Assembly: GCA_013396755.1 (NCBI GenBank)
Contig: VWZF01003199.1
Span: 214,631 to 278,630, forward strand
DNA length: 64,000 nucleotides
From: Sclerurus mexicanus
Lineage: Eukaryota; Chordata; Aves; Passeriformes; Furnariidae
Reading direction: 5' to 3'
This document shows, piece by piece, positions 26,501 through 38,500 of the stretch (positions are counted from its first letter, which is position 1; each line of letters opens with the position of its first letter). The notes under the pieces were generated by a model. That model worked only from the letters and a program-made list of their open reading frames with translations. It searched no databases and was not told where the DNA came from. The translations under genes and the position numbers were made by a program.

Positions 26501-29500
26501 GAAATGAAGCTGCCAAGGAGGCAGCAGTACCTGGGGAAGCCAGGATCATAGACCCCATGTCTCACAAAGAATTCCAACGTTCCAGACCAAGCAGGGGTGG
26601 CACACAGCTGGATCTGCTGTTTACTAGAAGGGAGCACTGCCTGGGCATGTGGCAGTTGGCAGCAGCTGTGACTGCAGTGGCCATGAAGCAGCAGGTGCAG
26701 AATCCTGAAGGAAGTGAGGAAGGAGAGAAGCAGAGTACAGACCCTGGACTGCAAGAGAGACTTCAGCTTATACAGGGAACTGGTTGATGGGAGGGATCCC
26801 ATGGGAGGCAGTGCTGAAGGCAAAGGGAGCTCAGGAAAGCTGGCAAGCCTTCAGGACAGCACACTCTAGAACAGTCCATCCTAGTGCTCAGGAGAACAAG
26901 GAAACATATCAGCAGATGGCCTTGGCTAAGCAGGAGCCTCAGGGCTAAGCTGCCATGCAAAAGGCAGCGTATGCTAAGAGAATTGGGATTGTTCAGACTG
27001 GAGAAGGGAAGGCTCCGAGGTGACCTCATTGAGGCCTTCCAGTACCTGAAGGGAGCCTGCTAGAAAGATGCAGAGATGCTATTTACAAGAGCCTGGAGTG
27101 ACAGGTCAAGGGGGAATGGCTTCACACTGACAGAGAGTAGGTTTACATTAAATATTGGGAAGAAATTCTTCCATGTGAGCGTGGTGAGGCACTGGCACAG
27201 GTTGCCCAGAGAAGCTGTGGCTGCCCCATCTGTGGAAGTGTCCAAGGCTAGGTTGGACAGGGCTTGGAGCAACCTGGTCTAGTGGAAGGTGTCCTGCCTA
27301 CAGCAGGGAGTGGAATGAGATGGGCTTTAAGGTCCCTTCCAACTCCAACAATTCCATGATTCTATGAGATGGGAAGTGGGCATGGAGGCAAGCTACACAG
27401 CAGGAATTTATAAACATCACCAGATATGTCAGGAGGGTGTCAGCAAAGTCAAAGTTCAAGTTGTGTTGAGAATTGCAAGGAAAAACTGAGGGTCCCAAGA
27501 AGAGCCTCTACCACTGCACTGGCAGGAAAAGACTGAAGGGCCCATTTCAGAGTGTGGTGGGTGATTTAGTGACAGCCAGCACAGGTAAGACTGGGACACT
27601 TGATGCCTCCTCCACCTTGTTCTCCACCAGTTTCCCAGGCCTCCATGCTGTTCAAAAGGGTGCAGAGATAACAGAGAGGGGTGAAGATGGAGTGAGGATT
27701 TCTTTCATGAAGTTGATCCACATGAACCTATGGGACTCAACAGACTGCATCAATGGATGCTGACAGAAATGCATTTGTGGGGTTGATCTTCACATGTGGT
27801 GGAGATCAGGGGAGATCCCTCACAACTGGAGGAAAGCAAATACCATACCCCACCTTCAGCAGAGGCCAAAAGAATCATCTGAGCAACTACATTCTTGTCA
27901 GTCACACTTTGATTCCTGGGAGAATCATGGAGTAAGTCCTCTCAGAGCATGTTTTTAGCCAGATGGAGGATCCTGGGAGGGAAGAGCCATCGTGGATTGA
28001 CTGTCTTGTTTTCTATCCATCATGCAACGATGGGATCTGGGGTGGAAGGGCTGATAGCTGTGGGTGACAATTGCCTTGACTTTAGGAAGGATTTTGACAC
28101 CTTCTCCCACAATCCTCATATCCAAGGCAGGATGATACAGTTTGGAAGGCTGAACAACCTGGTGGGTGAAAGACAAGTTGGAAGGCAGGCTCTGAAGGGA
28201 GAAGTTCATGAGCTGTGCTCTGCCAGGGGGTGGTGATAAGGGAAAGAATCTGGATGAATGTGACAGAGGAACTACACCCTTTTTGTCAGATAATGAATAC
28301 AAATAAAATGGCATGTGCCCTTGAGAACACAGGATATGTTAAGGAACGCAGAGGATGAACCTGATGCTGTGTTTTGAAGACTTTCATTGATAGGTGTAGA
28401 AGAGCCTGCTCTCACAGCGGGGCTTGGGGAACACATCTGGGCACTTTCTGCTGAAATCACCTACTGAACAGTGTAATTACATGGAAACACAGCTGTTGGT
28501 GTCCAATTCCCTATTGGATTTTAATCTGGCAAGGGATATCAAAGTCAAGAGGAAGGGCTTCTATAAGTGCATCAGTGACAAAAGGAAGGCTGGGTAAAGT
28601 GTAGGCCCACAGCTGAAGGAGACAAGGAACCTGGTGACACAGGACATGTACAAGACTGGGGTACTTAATGCCCTCTCTACCTTAGCCTTAACTAGTAAGA
28701 CCCGTCTTCAGGAAACCCAGGTCCCAGAGACCAGGGTGAAATCTAGAGTAAGGAAGATGGACTCTTGCTGGAAGAGGAATAGGTCACTGAATTCTGAAGC
28801 AAGCTGAACATGAGTCCTGGTGGGATGCAACCACTACTGCTGAGGGAGCTGCCAGACATCACTGTCAGGCCCCTCGCAAAAAGAATTTCTCAATCACAGT
28901 GCTCGAGAGGAGTGCCTGAAGTCTGTGGGAAGATAAATCTCCTATCTTTAAGAGTAAGCAAGAGGACACAGGTAACCAGACCAGTCAGCCTCATCCTGAT
29001 CCCTGGGAAACTGATGGAGCACCTAATCCTGCAAATCATTTCTATGCACATGAAGGACAAGAAAATCATGAAGAGTTGTGAACGTGGTTTTTCCCAAGGG
29101 CAAATCATACTGGACCCACTTGATAAACAACTGGGGGATGACAGAAAATGAGTGAATATTGTCTATCTGAACTTCATTAAATTCTTTGACACTCTCCCCC
29201 ATAAGATCCTCATAGAGAGGCTGTTGGTGAATGGGCTGGATGAGCAGACAGTGAGGTTGGCTGGAAACAGGCTGAATGGTTCCTGTTCAGAGAGTGGTGA
29301 TCAGGGGCACAACATCTACTTGAAGGTCAGTAGCTAGCAGTGTACCCCAGAGGTCTGTCCTGGATCCACTCCTGTTTGGCATCTTTGTTAATGACCTGGA
29401 TGATGGGGTAGTGCACAGCCTCACCTCAGCATGTGTGCTGATGACCCCAAATTGGGAGGAACAACCTGATATGCTACAGGGTTGTGATGCATTCAGAGGG

Positions 29501-32500
29501 ACCTCAACAGGCTGGAGAGATGGATGAGAGGCTTTGTGAAGTTTAACAAGGGGAGATGCAAAGTTCTGCCCTGGGGAAGGAACAATCCCCTGCACCAATA
29601 CATGCTGGGGGCCACCCCGCTGGAGAGCAGCCTGGTAGAAGAAGCCCTGGGGTTCCTGGTGGGTGCCAAGTTGAAGATGAGACATCAAGGTGTCCTTGCT
29701 GCAAGGAAGGAGAATGGGGTCTTGGGCAGCATCAGGACGAGTGTGGCCAGCAGATCAAGGAGGATATCCTGCCCCTCTGCTCAGCACTGGTGAAGCCAGA
29801 GCTGGAGCACTGGGTCCAGTGCTGGCTCCTCCAGCACAGGAGAGAGATAGCCATATTGGAAAGTGTCCAGTGAAGGGCCATGAAGATGATGAAGGGACTG
29901 AAGCAAATCTCCTGTGAAGAAAGGCTAAGGGAGCCGGGATGGTTCAGCCAGGAAAAGAGGTATCACCCATACAGGAAAGAAGGCAACAAGAGGATGGAGC
30001 CAAGCTCTTGCCCACTTCCAGGATCAGAGGCCATGGGCACACAGTGGAGCGCAGGACTTTCCCTCTGAAAATTAGGGAGCACCTTCCCACTATGAAGGGG
30101 ACCAAACTCTGGCACAGGTTGCCCAGGGAAGTGGTGACATCATGGGCAAACAACTCCAGGTGGTGCTGCTTGCGCACAGGGGTGTTGTACTAGATAATCT
30201 TAAGAGGTCCCTTCTGAGCTCAACCATTCTATGATCTCCGAAGACCCTTCTAAACACTCCAGTTCCCCATTGAGCTCCAATTGTTCCAAGAGAGCTGATT
30301 TGCTTCCCCAGCCCTGCACCACAACCCTGACCACACTGGGCTGCAGCATCTGCTACCTGCCCCTCCTTCCCTCCAGGTGTGGTGAAAGACTTCACTGAGA
30401 TGCTCTGCAACTGGACAGAAGAGAACCTAGTGAGTGCTGTAGCTACCACAGAGCAGAAGAGGATGACATAGGAGAGCAGCAAGATGGCTCAAGGCAAGGC
30501 AGAACGAAGCCAGAGCATCAGCCTTAGAAAAGGAAGCAGGGTCTTGGGCTAGCGTGCCTCTCCCCACTGCATTGAGAACTGGGAGGGCAGAGATGGGCAT
30601 CAAGGCCTTGCTATTTCACACTCTCCTTCCAGTTTCCCAGCAAGACTGGAGCCAAGGCATCACAGACATCTTACATTTCCCAGAGATGGGGATGGATTAA
30701 GCACAGCCCCACATCGGGGTCTTCAGCTGCATTGCCTGTGGGAGTGAAAGCTTCCCCTTCCCACAGACCCGTCTTGAGTGCAGCATCAGAGCCCCTTACC
30801 CAGAGCCATCCCTGGCCTTCACAGCCCTGCTGCTGAGCCGTGTACCCCTGCCCGGCCCACAGCGCTGGAAAGCAATGTAGCACTGCTCAGCAGCTTGGGC
30901 CTCCGCTCCCTGGCTGTCCTGCCCGAACCAGCCGGCGCAGTCACAGGCAGGGAGCTCATCTGGAGCCTGGCCCTGGCTGGGGCTCTGCTGCGCACATGTT
31001 ACACTGTGGCTTTGGCAAACATCTGGCTCTGGGCTCCCGCCCCTCCGAGTGACGGCTCTTGGTGGGAGAGGAGGGGAGGCTGGCGCCAGTGTGGTCAGCG
31101 ATCCCACGCACGGCTCCCTGCGCCTGAGTGCATGCCAGGCGCCCTGCCCTCCCGGCCCCGGCACAGCCGCTGACCAGCTAAAAGCCGGGGAGCGGCCACG
31201 CGGCTATTTCAGGAGCTGTCCCTGGCTCCCGGGCTGCGTCTCAGCCTCCAGCAAGCTTGGGCCTCGGGGGAGGGACCGGGGTCAGGGTTCGGCCCAGCGA
31301 CAGTCCAGGACACGTGGCTGAGGCGAGGGTCAGAGCCCGCGGCTGCTGGACCCCCGTCCGGGAGCCGCTGCACAGCTGCCGGCACTGCCGGCTCACGCCG
31401 CTGAATCCCCACTGCCCCGGGCGTGGGCAGGGGTCTGGCTGGCAGCCCCACAGCCACAGCCTCCATGCTGCCTGTAGAATTGTTGCTGCCTCATCCCTGG
31501 AAGTGTGCAAGGCTGGGTTGGATGGGGCTTGGAACAACCTGGTTTAGTGGAACGTGTCACTGCCCATGGCTGGGAGTGGAACAAGACAGGCTTTAAGGTC
31601 CCTGCTGTGATTCTATGAGACACACAGGCTGCCACAGCCACACATAGCCTGGAAGCGGGGAGCAGGGGCTGCCAATGGCCTTCAGCACTGCTCTGGGATG
31701 GTCTGCCCTTGGTTTGGAGAATGAGGGGAAGTGGGTTAACCACAGATGCTGTCAGGGAGGCAGGATGCAGGATGTGGAGGGTGAGGCTGGGCAAGAGGTT
31801 CATGAGCCTGAGGGTGCACAGCGCCTTTCTCTGAGCGTGGGGGTCTCTGAGCACAGGGGCAGACTAAGGCACAGAAGGAAAAGGAGCAAGGCTCACACCT
31901 GGGCACCCAGGTGTCCTTGCTGGTGACATGGCAGCTGCAGCTACAGGGCACAGGATGCCCCACTGAGGGTGCAGGAGCTGAGCAGACTTGGAAGCTGGGG
32001 AGAAGAATGGAGCAGGAAATCCTGGAGCTGAGCAGGCCTGGGAACCCAGGCTCTGCAGGGAAGAGTGTTCTAGGTGGGGGGCGTAAGTGGGGCAGCTACA
32101 GTGCAGGGTAGAAGTGGCCGGTCCTGTTCTTGGGGCACTGGTGCCAGAAGGACTCCAAACCGGGGTGTGGGACTGGGTTTCCACCATGCAGAGATCAGAC
32201 AGGGAATGCTCACAGAGGAGGTCTTTGCAGCAAGATGGGACATGGCTGGACAAAACATGCAGGAGAGATGGGGTTGGGGTCAGCACGAGATTGAGGGTGC
32301 CAGGCAGGGTAAGCCTGGGGAGCAAGGCAGGGATGGGCCCCTCAATATCAGAAGGACATGGAGCTGCTGGAATGAGTCCAGAGGAGACCGTGGAGATGCT
32401 CTGAGGGCTGAAGCTATTCTGCTCCGGAGACAAGCTGGGAGAGTTCAGGGTGCTCAGCGTGGAGAAGAGAAGGTGCTGGGGAGAACTGAGAGCCCCTCCC

Positions 32501-35500
32501 AGTGCCTAAAGGGACTCCAGGAGAGCTGGAGAGGGACTTCGGACAAGGGACTGGGGGGACAGGACAAGAGGGCAGGGTTAGATGGGATACTGGGAAGGAA
32601 TTCTTGGCTGTGAGGGTGGGGAGGCTCTGGCACAGGTTCCCCAGAGAACCTGTGGCTGCCCCATCCCCAGAAATGTTCGGAGTTGGACAGGACTTGGAGC
32701 AACCTGGTTCAGTGGAAAGTGTTCCTGCCCATGGGAGGGGGCAGAATGAGATGAACTTTAAGGTTCCTCCCAATCCAAACCAGTCTGTGATTCCACAGAG
32801 AGCAAGGAGAGGCTGGAGTGTCCCAAGGGCTGTGCAGATCAGGGAGAGAACCACCAGTGAGAGCTGCCCTGCAGCACAGCACCGAAGGTCCTGGGGAAGA
32901 AGACAGCTACAGCTGGCACTGACCAAGGAGTGTGGGGAGAACAGGAGGGAGCAGAGACTGAGGGGGCCATGCTGGTGGCTGGGGCTCTGGGAGGGGAGCA
33001 TGGGGACTGGCCCTTTGAAGGGCAGTGTACACAGGTGTGGGGCTGTGGGTGGACATGGAGGAGGGAGCTGTGTGAGCAAGGGCAGTGGGAGGGAGAGGAG
33101 TTCCGAGGGGCCTGGAGCTGAAGCAGAGGTAAGGGAAAAGGGGCAGCTGTGAGGGGGCTGGAGTTTGCGTGGAGGAAGGAGAGAGCTGTTTGAGGGGGCT
33201 GGGAGGAGGAGCAGAGCATGGGGGGAGAGGAGCGCAAGGGGCTGGGGCCTCTCGGCTGCAGTGGAAAAGCTGCTGCAGCTCCAGGGGAAATGCTACTTGA
33301 ATTAATCATGGCGCTGGCTGCTGTGCCAAGCCCAGGAGGAGGCTGCTGGCAGCGCAAGGAAATAACTTTCACAGGAATTTGGAACAAATGCAGCTCTTCT
33401 GGCAGTAACAACAGCACTCACCTCCCCCCACAACCTCCCCATGTACCAGCATCTCCCCCATGTCCACACTCCTGTGTACCTCCAGACTCTCCCACATGGC
33501 AGCCCACTCCCCAGGACTGTGATGCTCTCCCTCCCCTCACTCCACTCCCCAGCATGCTCACAGGCATCTCCCTATCTCGCCTTGGAAAGCTTGCCTTGTT
33601 TCTGAGGAGGGGGAGGCCTGTTCTATGTTGTGCAAAGGTCTGAAAATAGGTTGATGTTAAATCCCTTGACTCAAGAACACAAATGTAGGCAGCAATGCCC
33701 CCCTCTCCTTGGCAGCCATTGGTGAGCATTAGTCCTCATGCTGCTCCAGTTCCTACACACAGCTATGCCCCGTGTCCCCTCACAGCTGCCCCTTCAGCAG
33801 ACACCAAGATTAGCCCTCCAGACTCTCTTTTGGTAATACAGAGTATGTGGCCTGGTGTAGCCTACAGCTCTTCACCCAGGTCTTCCTCCCTGGGGAACAG
33901 CCCATGGGACTGTCCCAGTGCAGTGCATGCATGTCCCATGGAATCACAAATCAGGACCCAAAACTCATCAGACTTGTCTTCAAAACCACAGAGATTCTAC
34001 AGAGACTCTACATTAGGTGCATTGCTGGTCAGCTTTTCATTTCGGATGTTCCCCAACAATTGTGTGTATGGATGTAAAGGGAATATGTAAACTATGGTTC
34101 CAAAAATCATCCATATTGGATCTATGCAAGAATCAATAATTCACCATCTCATGTAATTCAGGTTTCTGTCCAATTAGCCCATGCTCACTACATGCTCTCA
34201 CAGCTCTCTCTGCCAGAGTGCAAACAATGCTTGATTTAGCATGAAAAGTCAGAAAGTCCCCGAAAAAACAGTATCTGACCATGCATGCAGCATGCTGGTA
34301 AAAAGTCAAATGTTTAAAATAAATTTAAGCCAGCAGGGTGAATTTATACCAGAGCAGTGCTTCCCATCACGGAACCACAGCACTGGAATGTGGCCCAGTG
34401 TGTCCTAAAGCTTCTGCATCATTAGCTCATGGCCACAGAGAGGAACAAGGGAGCCAGACAATGACTGTCTCCTGCTCCATTTTCTGCTGATCACATGTTC
34501 ACTGAGTACCTGGGTTCTATCTCCACTAGTGTTTCTCTCTTATCTTGGACTTGAACTGAGAGTTTGCTATTTTCTTTCCTTCATGCTAATGCAGAGTCTG
34601 CTGCTGTGGGACCTGGCCCATGATAAACACGAGTAATCTACAAAGATGCTATGAGTTCCTTTTCTTTCTCCAGAGCTCAAGCCAGCAACCTGCTCTGCTC
34701 ATCCCTGTTTGTATCCCAGACATAAAGACTGATCCAGCAGAGAGGATAGGGTCTGCCTGGAAGCAGGACACCTAGAACTACTCTTCACATCTCTCCTGGT
34801 CACTCGCAGGGACTTCTCCCTCCCCCACTGTTCAGTCCTGCCCACAGAGAGCAGACAGCACTGCCTAAAAACAGACTAGGTCCTCCCAGGGTTTTCTGTT
34901 TAAAAGCATAGTAGTCCGATGGAGAACCAAACCCACCGAGTTCTGTGCTGACCTGAGTGACTGTCCTGTGTCCCGCACATCATCTGGCAGGGCCTGCCTG
35001 TGACCTGAGTTCTTGTGGCCACTGTGTGGGTCTGGCCCAAACCCAGACCTTGACAGAGACCGTTTACCATTCTGAGGCAGGGTGCACCCTGATGCCTGGA
35101 TGCCGTGGGCAGATGGAGTCAGGCAGTAGCAATAGCACTTGAGGGCTGTGGGGCAGCACACCTGACATAGACAACCCTGTGGGACATGGTGCCGGGCGCT
35201 GACCATGGTGGGCACTGGCAGCATCTGTAAAGCCCTCCTGTTCATGGCAACAAGGGCGGTCACGCTGGGCAGCTGTGCTCTGACCTCAGGGCTCCCTGTC
35301 CCAGCTCCGTCCAGCTCCCAGATCTGGCTGGCTCCTGCTGCATCCCCGGCTGAGCCATCAGCCTGGCCAGCCTCCTTTCCCATCCTCTCACATTTCCCGG
35401 CTCAGAGGAAGCAGCAGCAGATGTGTGAGCTGTTTGCTTTGTGCCGAGGCCACGCGGGAGTTACCTGTTCTCAGCCCAGAGGCGCTATTTCCAAACGAAA

Positions 35501-38500
35501 CACAAGGACTGAGCCAAGACCATCAAAATCTGGCCAAAGCCTCGGTCGCTACTGGCCGCCAGGCCAGCCCCATCTCCTGCACAGTGTGGAACTGGGATGG
35601 CCCCTGCCAGGGTCAGGCAGCCATGTGCTGAACCCGCTTCTGAATGTGCCCCCGGAGCCCCACACAATCCAGCTCATCCGCAGGGTCCGCTCTCCCTCTG
35701 GCTCGGCCCCGCACTCGCAGTCAGAAGCCCAGCCGCCATCTCCAATTGCATTTCCAGAGCGCCTTCCCACACGGCAAGCGGCACTGAGCAGGAAGGCACG
35801 GACATGGAGAGAGGGAGGCCTCTCTTCGGGGGCTGCACAGCCCAGACATCCCTGCACATGCCTGGGGCCATCATGCTCACCCAGGGACATGAGGCTCCTC
35901 TGCTCTGACCCTGTCCCTGAATCCATTCCTGACCCCTTCCCCATCTCTGTCCCCAGCCCTGGCCCATCCCCACTCACCCCAAACTAGGACAATGGGGAGC
36001 GTTACCGTGCATAGACCAAACCTAAATCTCCTCTGACCCAAATCTTCCTCTTCATCTCCTAGGCACTTCTGCCCAGACTTCCCCCTAATCCCACATTGAC
36101 TCATCCCCAAACCTCCCAGATCTGCCCCATCTTACACTTGCCCCTGCCACACATCCCTTCTCTATTCTACCTTTCTACCTATTCTCCTTTCCCTCACACT
36201 CCTACCTTATCCCCTGCACTCAGCCCCTGACAAGCCCCTCTCTAGTGCTCCCACCCCACTCTGTCAGTCACCTGCATTCACACACCCACCATAGTCCAGT
36301 CTCCCCAGACCCCACTCACACCTCCCATGCCCTCGCAGTGCACCCACAGAGCATCCACAGACAGTTCTTTCTTGCCAGCTTCAAATCTTTCTCCAAGCCC
36401 ACCTGGAGACCCCTCTCCCCAGCTAGATCACACAACCTCCTCCTGCCTTGTCTCATGGGCCCCAGAATTCCTCCTCCTCCTGGCACCGTGGGCATGTCTC
36501 ACCACCTGGCCCCAGAGCTCCTTATGGCCCCAGCTAGACATCCCCGTGCCCCAAGCCTTCAGCAAAGAAGTGTCCCCGGTGTCACTGGTGCTTGTCCCAA
36601 CGGACAGTCTGGACACTGCCGTGGTCAGCACCCCTGCACCAGCTCTGCACTGTCCCCCCATCCTGACAGGTGGGTGGCATCACCTGTCCCCAAGAACCAG
36701 GGCACCAGGGCCTGAACTGTGACAGAAACACTGAGCGCAGGAAACACAGAACACACAGAATCCAGACAGTATTGTGGGTTTGTCATGGCATCATGGAGCT
36801 TTTGGAGGGGCTGCAGTTCTCTGTCCCCAGCTGTGACCTCTTGCAGCATGAAGGCTGGTGCAGCAGCACATGCCTAAGTTCACTGGCATAATTAATGGCA
36901 ATGCTCACAACCAGCCTGAGTAACACTGACGAACTTGGGCTAAGGACCTCACAGGGGAGGGGAAATGGGGGAGAGCGACGTTCGAAGGCTGGCTACAGGC
37001 AGCTCCCCAGAGGTGGTTCCTGAGCTCTGTTGTGAATGTCCTGGCTGCAAGGCAGCTCCACACTGGTGTGAGCAAGGCCTGGACAGCAGAGCCCACCTCA
37101 AGCGAAGTCCACAGAGCATTCTGCATGATGGACAGCCTTGCAGTGTGCCCAGTGTCAGTGGCATTGCCCACTACTCGCATGCAGAAAGGGTGCAACACCG
37201 CTTAGTCTCACTGACGACTCACACCGAGAATGGAGATCTCCGCTCCAGCATTCCTGCTGCAAACACTGCCCATCAAAGCCATGGCACCTGCAACAAACAC
37301 TGTGCACTGTCCACCTCAAACCACTCACAGCCCTGGCCATGCCCTCCCCAAGCGCAGGTCTCAATACCTGTACCTACCTGTAAGAAGCAGGTCCCAACAG
37401 GGGTGTTCTCCTTCAGGGATACATTGTAGAAGTTACTCCTGAACACCGGCTCATTGTCGTTGACATCCTGCAAGGCCACATGAACCACGGCTGAGGAAGA
37501 GAGGGCAGGGGTTCCCCGGTCAGTGGCCAGCACAGTCAACTGAGGCTGAGGGTCCTTCTCATAATCCAGTGGGGCAGCAGTGGTGATGATGCCGGTGGCA
37601 GGGTCGATGGCAAACCAGCTGGAATGGGTGTCATGGCTATGCACTATACTGTACCGCACCTCCCCATTGGGACCCTGGTCCTTGTCACGAGCCGTCACCT
37701 GCAGGACAAAGCTGCCTGGGTACACAACCTCGGGGATGCTCTGCTTATACTCCTGCTGGTCGAAGAGTGGGGGGTTGTCATTGACATCCATCACCTGCAG
37801 CACAAAGGCCGATTCTGCCCGGAGCGGGGGTGTTCCTGAATCTGTAGCTGTCACCCGCAGATCATAGGAGTCTCTTTCTTCCCGATCCAGAAGTTGGTCC
37901 ACACAGATCAGATAGATGATGTTATCCTTGGTAGTGAGGGCAAACTTGCCATCCCCTCCCTCCAGTGTAACATTCACATTGGAGTACTCTCCATAGTCTG
38001 GGTCAGAAACAGAGATACGTGCCACATACTGTCCGGGCTGGGCTCCCTCAGAGATCTGCGGGGAGCCATCCTCACTCAGGAAGATGATAGTCATGGTGGG
38101 CTGGTTGTCATTGTAGTCACGCACATGAATAGTGACAAAGGCTGTGGTAACCTCAGGATGGACAGCCTTATCCCTTGCCTGCACCACCAGCTCATGCACC
38201 TTCCTCACTTCATAGTCCAGACCCTTGTTGAGCTTGATGACTCCAGTCCGGGCATCAATGGTGAAGTATTGGTCAGGATCACTCTGCCGCCGATTGATCT
38301 CATAAGTCACATCCCCATTGTCACCTTCATCTGCGTCAGAGGCAAAGACCTGCAGGATGCTGCTGCCAGGTTTCAGATTCTCTGAGATCAGTGTATGATA
38401 GCGGCTCTGGTTGAAGCTGGGAGCATTGTCATTTATGTCCTGGATGGACACATCCAGCGTCATTCGGGTGCTCTGTGGAGGAGAACCCCCATCATAGGCT

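Larger units (their letters stand above)
23240..37377 (-). other. DCHS1 intron 2 (14.1 kb)
   Basis: The largest intron inside the coding region; it separates the first coding exon from the rest. It contains five CR1 fragments (26.96-32.80 kb), a CpG-rich block (30.84-31.45 kb), a G-poor pyrimidine tract (about 35.93-36.50 kb) and non-repetitive stretches at 23.3-26.9 and 33.0-37.3 kb. No ORF resembling a known protein was recognised. No tRNA or snoRNA was seen. Confidence 0.8.

Noticed and set aside
35205..35987. 260-codon open frame on the + strand in intron 2
   Set aside because: Proline/serine-rich low-complexity translation in GC-rich, G-poor sequence; no domain, and no promoter or splice context.
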